Shown here: positions 62,475 through 64,000 of the stretch, one piece after another
Numbering within the stretch: the stretch's first letter is position 1
Layout: every line of letters starts with the position of its first letter
NCBI GenBank assembly: GCA_963712485.1
Contig: CAVQID010000059.1
Coordinates: 35,713 to 99,712, forward strand
Direction: 5' to 3'
DNA length: 64,000 nt
Source of the DNA: JALORV01 sp963712485
Lineage (GTDB): Bacteria; Pseudomonadota; Gammaproteobacteria; Burkholderiales; Burkholderiaceae_F
The notes under the pieces: model-generated
Seen by the model: the letters and a program-made list of their open reading frames with translations, nothing else
The model's database searches: none
What the model was told of the DNA's origin: nothing
Made by a program: the position numbers and the translations under genes

Positions 62475-63314
62475 ATGACGAGCCCAATCCGCCTCGCGGC
62501 GATGGCTGCCACGGCGGTCACCTGTTTCGCGATGCCGGTAGTCGGACAGTCTGCAGAGAGGCTGCCGATCTTCGATGCCCACGTGCACTACAGCCATGAC
62601 GCCTGGGAGATGCTGCCGCCCGAGGCGGCCCTCGACCTGGTGCGCAAGGCCGGCGTCAAGCGTGCGCTCGTTTCAAGTTCCGATGACGACGGTCAGCAAC
62701 GACTGGTTGCGCTGGCGCCCGATGTTTTCCTTCCGTCACTGCGTCCCTATCGTCGTCGTGGCGAAATTTCCACCTGGGTGCGTGATCCGTCCGTCATCGA
62801 CTACCTGGAGGAGCGACTGGCGAAGTACCGCTACGTCGCGATCGGCGAGTTTCATATCTACGGCGCCGACGTCGACCTGGCCGTACCGCGGCGCATGATC
62901 GAGCTTGCCCGTAAACATGAACTCGTGCTGCATTCACATTCGGATGCCGACGCGATCGAACGTCAATTCATGCAGTGGCCCCAGGCGCGCATCCTCTGGG
63001 CGCATGCCGGCTTCGCTTCGCCCGCCGATATCCGCGCGATGCTCGGCAAGCATCGCAACCTGTGGTGTGACCTGGCGTTTCGCAGCGAACACGGCGCGAA
63101 CGGGAAGCTCGATCCCGACTGGCGCGCGCTGATGCTCGAGTTTCCGGACCGGTTCATGGTCGGCACCGACACGTTCACGCCCGAACGCTGGCCGTTCATC
63201 GTCGAGCATGCGCGCTGGTCGCGGGCCTGGCTCTCCGATCTGCCGCCCGATGTGGCCGAGCGGATCGCGTACCGGAACGGCGAGGCGCTGTTTGCAGGCG
63301 CCCTGGGCAAATGA
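62475..63314 (+). CDS. Exported amidohydrolase-family protein
   Basis: 279 residues with a signal peptide (about 1-26; RLAAMAATAVTCFAMPVVGQ). TIM-barrel metal-site motifs FDAHVHYSHD, LVLHSHSDADAIE, ILWAHAGFAS and FMVGTDTFTPE resemble amidohydrolase-2/TatD-like enzymes. GGAGG precedes the ATG. A periplasmic location is unusual for this fold. It is followed by a YtkA-like and a di-haem peroxidase gene, suggesting a shared periplasmic process, but the substrate is unknown. Confidence 0.82.
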   Translation: MTSPIRLAAMAATAVTCFAMPVVGQSAERLPIFDAHVHYSHDAWEMLPPEAALDLVRKAGVKRALVSSSDDDGQQRLVALAPDVFLPSLRPYRRRGEISTWVRDPSVIDYLEERLAKYRYVAIGEFHIYGADVDLAVPRRMIELARKHELVLHSHSDADAIERQFMQWPQARILWAHAGFASPADIRAMLGKHRNLWCDLAFRSEHGANGKLDPDWRALMLEFPDRFMVGTDTFTPERWPFIVEHARWSRAWLSDLPPDVAERIAYRNGEALFAGALGK

Positions 63315-63338
63315 CGGCGTGCCGGCGCTGGGGCCGCA

Positions 63339-63728
63339 GTGCTCATTGCCGCGCTGTGCAGCGCACACGGGTTCGCAATCGGCTGTGAGCCTGCGCCGAT
63401 CGGTGCCGATGCGGTGCGACTAGCGGGCCGCAGCTTTGTTGTCGACTGGCGGCTGGAGCCCGCGCCGCTGCGGCTGGGCGAATTCTTCGCGGTCGTCGTC
63501 AGTGCGTGCGAACGGGCGGGCCAGCCGGTGACCTCGCTGAAGGTTGATGCCACGATGCCGGCGCACCGGCACGGAATGAACTATGCGCCGACCGTGACGT
63601 CCGAAGCAGGAGGCCGATTTCGGGCGAGCGGGTTGCTGCTGCACATGCCGGGGCGCTGGGAGTTCACGTTCGACCTTGCCGGCGACAGCACTCGCGAAAT
63701 GCTCCGTTCGGCTGTCGAACTGAAGTAG
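63339..63728 (+). CDS. Exported YtkA/FixH-like protein
   Basis: 129 residues from GTG 63339. A short hydrophobic N-terminus with a Cys-containing end (LIAALCSAHGFAIGC) may be a signal or lipoprotein peptide, but basic residues are missing, so the start is uncertain. The body has the immunoglobulin-like YtkA fold with MPAHRHGMNYAPTV, a His/Met-rich segment that suggests copper binding, and LHMPGRWEFTFDL near the end. Sits directly before a MauG-like peroxidase. Confidence 0.68.
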   Translation: MLIAALCSAHGFAIGCEPAPIGADAVRLAGRSFVVDWRLEPAPLRLGEFFAVVVSACERAGQPVTSLKVDATMPAHRHGMNYAPTVTSEAGGRFRASGLLLHMPGRWEFTFDLAGDSTREMLRSAVELK

Positions 63729-63747
63729 CGCGGGCAGGTGACCGGCC

Positions 63748-64000
63748 ATGCCGATTCGTTTCCGTGCAATGCCGTTGCTCTTTGGCGCACTGATCCTTGG
63801 AGCGGCCTCGCCGACGCTGGCGCAGTCGCGACTGTCGCCCGAGGAGATCGAGCGCGTGCTGTCGTTCGGGCCGTGGCCGCCCGCGGCGACGAAGGATCCG
63901 GGCAATCACGTGTCGGGCAACGTGGCGGCCGTGGAACTCGGACGGCGGCTTTTCTTCGACGCCCGCCTGTCCCGTGTTGGCTATATCACCTGCGTGTCGT
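63748..64000 (+). CDS. Di-haem cytochrome c peroxidase/MauG family protein, 3' end cut
   Basis: 84 codons are visible, running to the window edge. A signal peptide (LLFGALILGAASPTLAQ) is followed by FGPWPPAATKDPGN and ELGRRLFFDARLSRVGYITC, the start of the first haem region (the Cys ends the visible part). This matches MauG/CCP-type periplasmic peroxidases. AGGTGA is placed 7 bases before the ATG at 63748. Full length should be about 330-400 residues. Confidence 0.8.
   Translation, partial: MPIRFRAMPLLFGALILGAASPTLAQSRLSPEEIERVLSFGPWPPAATKDPGNHVSGNVAAVELGRRLFFDARLSRVGYITCVS

Overview
The window is GC-rich, densely coding DNA from what looks like a betaproteobacterium of the Burkholderiales/Rhodocyclales type. 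The clues are the order mdh / gntR-sdhCDAB-sdhE-gltA / sucA-sucB-lpd-zapE, a phaC-phaA-phaB polyhydroxyalkanoate cluster, bamD divergent to rluD-pgeF, and consistently betaproteobacterial-looking proteins. No rRNA, tRNA, CRISPR array, insertion sequence or phage gene was recognised. The taxonomic call is inference.

Layout. 0-11 kb holds a partial GH15 glucan hydrolase with glucokinase, rmuC, a lone receiver protein, an aminotransferase, a RutE-like nitroreductase, an M14 peptidase, a GNAT-exonuclease fusion, and a zinc alcohol dehydrogenase at the end of a PIN/DUF2237 overlap chain. 11.4-14.9 kb is an Mla/Pqi-type lipid ABC transporter (STAS-permease, ATPase, MCE protein, lipoprotein). 15.2-23.2 kb (minus strand) is mdh-prpB-prpC-GNAT-prpD-acnA: malate dehydrogenase plus the methylcitrate cycle. 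Divergent from it, 23.6-29.5 kb carries a GntR regulator, succinate dehydrogenase, its flavinylation factor and citrate synthase, ending in a strong terminator. 43.9-49.9 kb carries 2-oxoglutarate dehydrogenase (sucA, sucB, a SHOCT-PspC membrane protein, lpd), followed by zapE, a PP2C phosphatase, a YoaA helicase, bamD, rluD and pgeF. 57.6-61.6 kb is phaC-phaA-phaB. The right end has a glutathione transferase and an exported amidohydrolase / YtkA-like / di-haem peroxidase set cut by the window edge.

The most unusual part is 29.6-43.6 kb, a minus-strand block set between the citrate synthase and 2-oxoglutarate dehydrogenase genes. It encodes two complete 2-oxoacid:ferredoxin oxidoreductases, an NfnAB-like flavoprotein pair with the features of a bifurcating transhydrogenase, a GltD-like flavoprotein with two extra ferredoxin clusters, and a 741-residue protein that resembles the C-terminal part of pyruvate:ferredoxin oxidoreductase, has lost the thiamine-diphosphate motifs and ends in a one-cluster ferredoxin domain. 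So the organism appears able to run 2-oxoglutarate oxidation either through the NAD-linked dehydrogenase or through a ferredoxin/NAD(P) route transcribed in the opposite direction from the same 283-base gap.

About sixteen one-base frame disruptions interrupt otherwise well conserved genes. Fifteen lie between 12.8 and 16.2 kb (lipid transporter and acnA) and one lies in prpC. They look like local sequence errors rather than gene decay, and the affected genes are annotated across the breaks.
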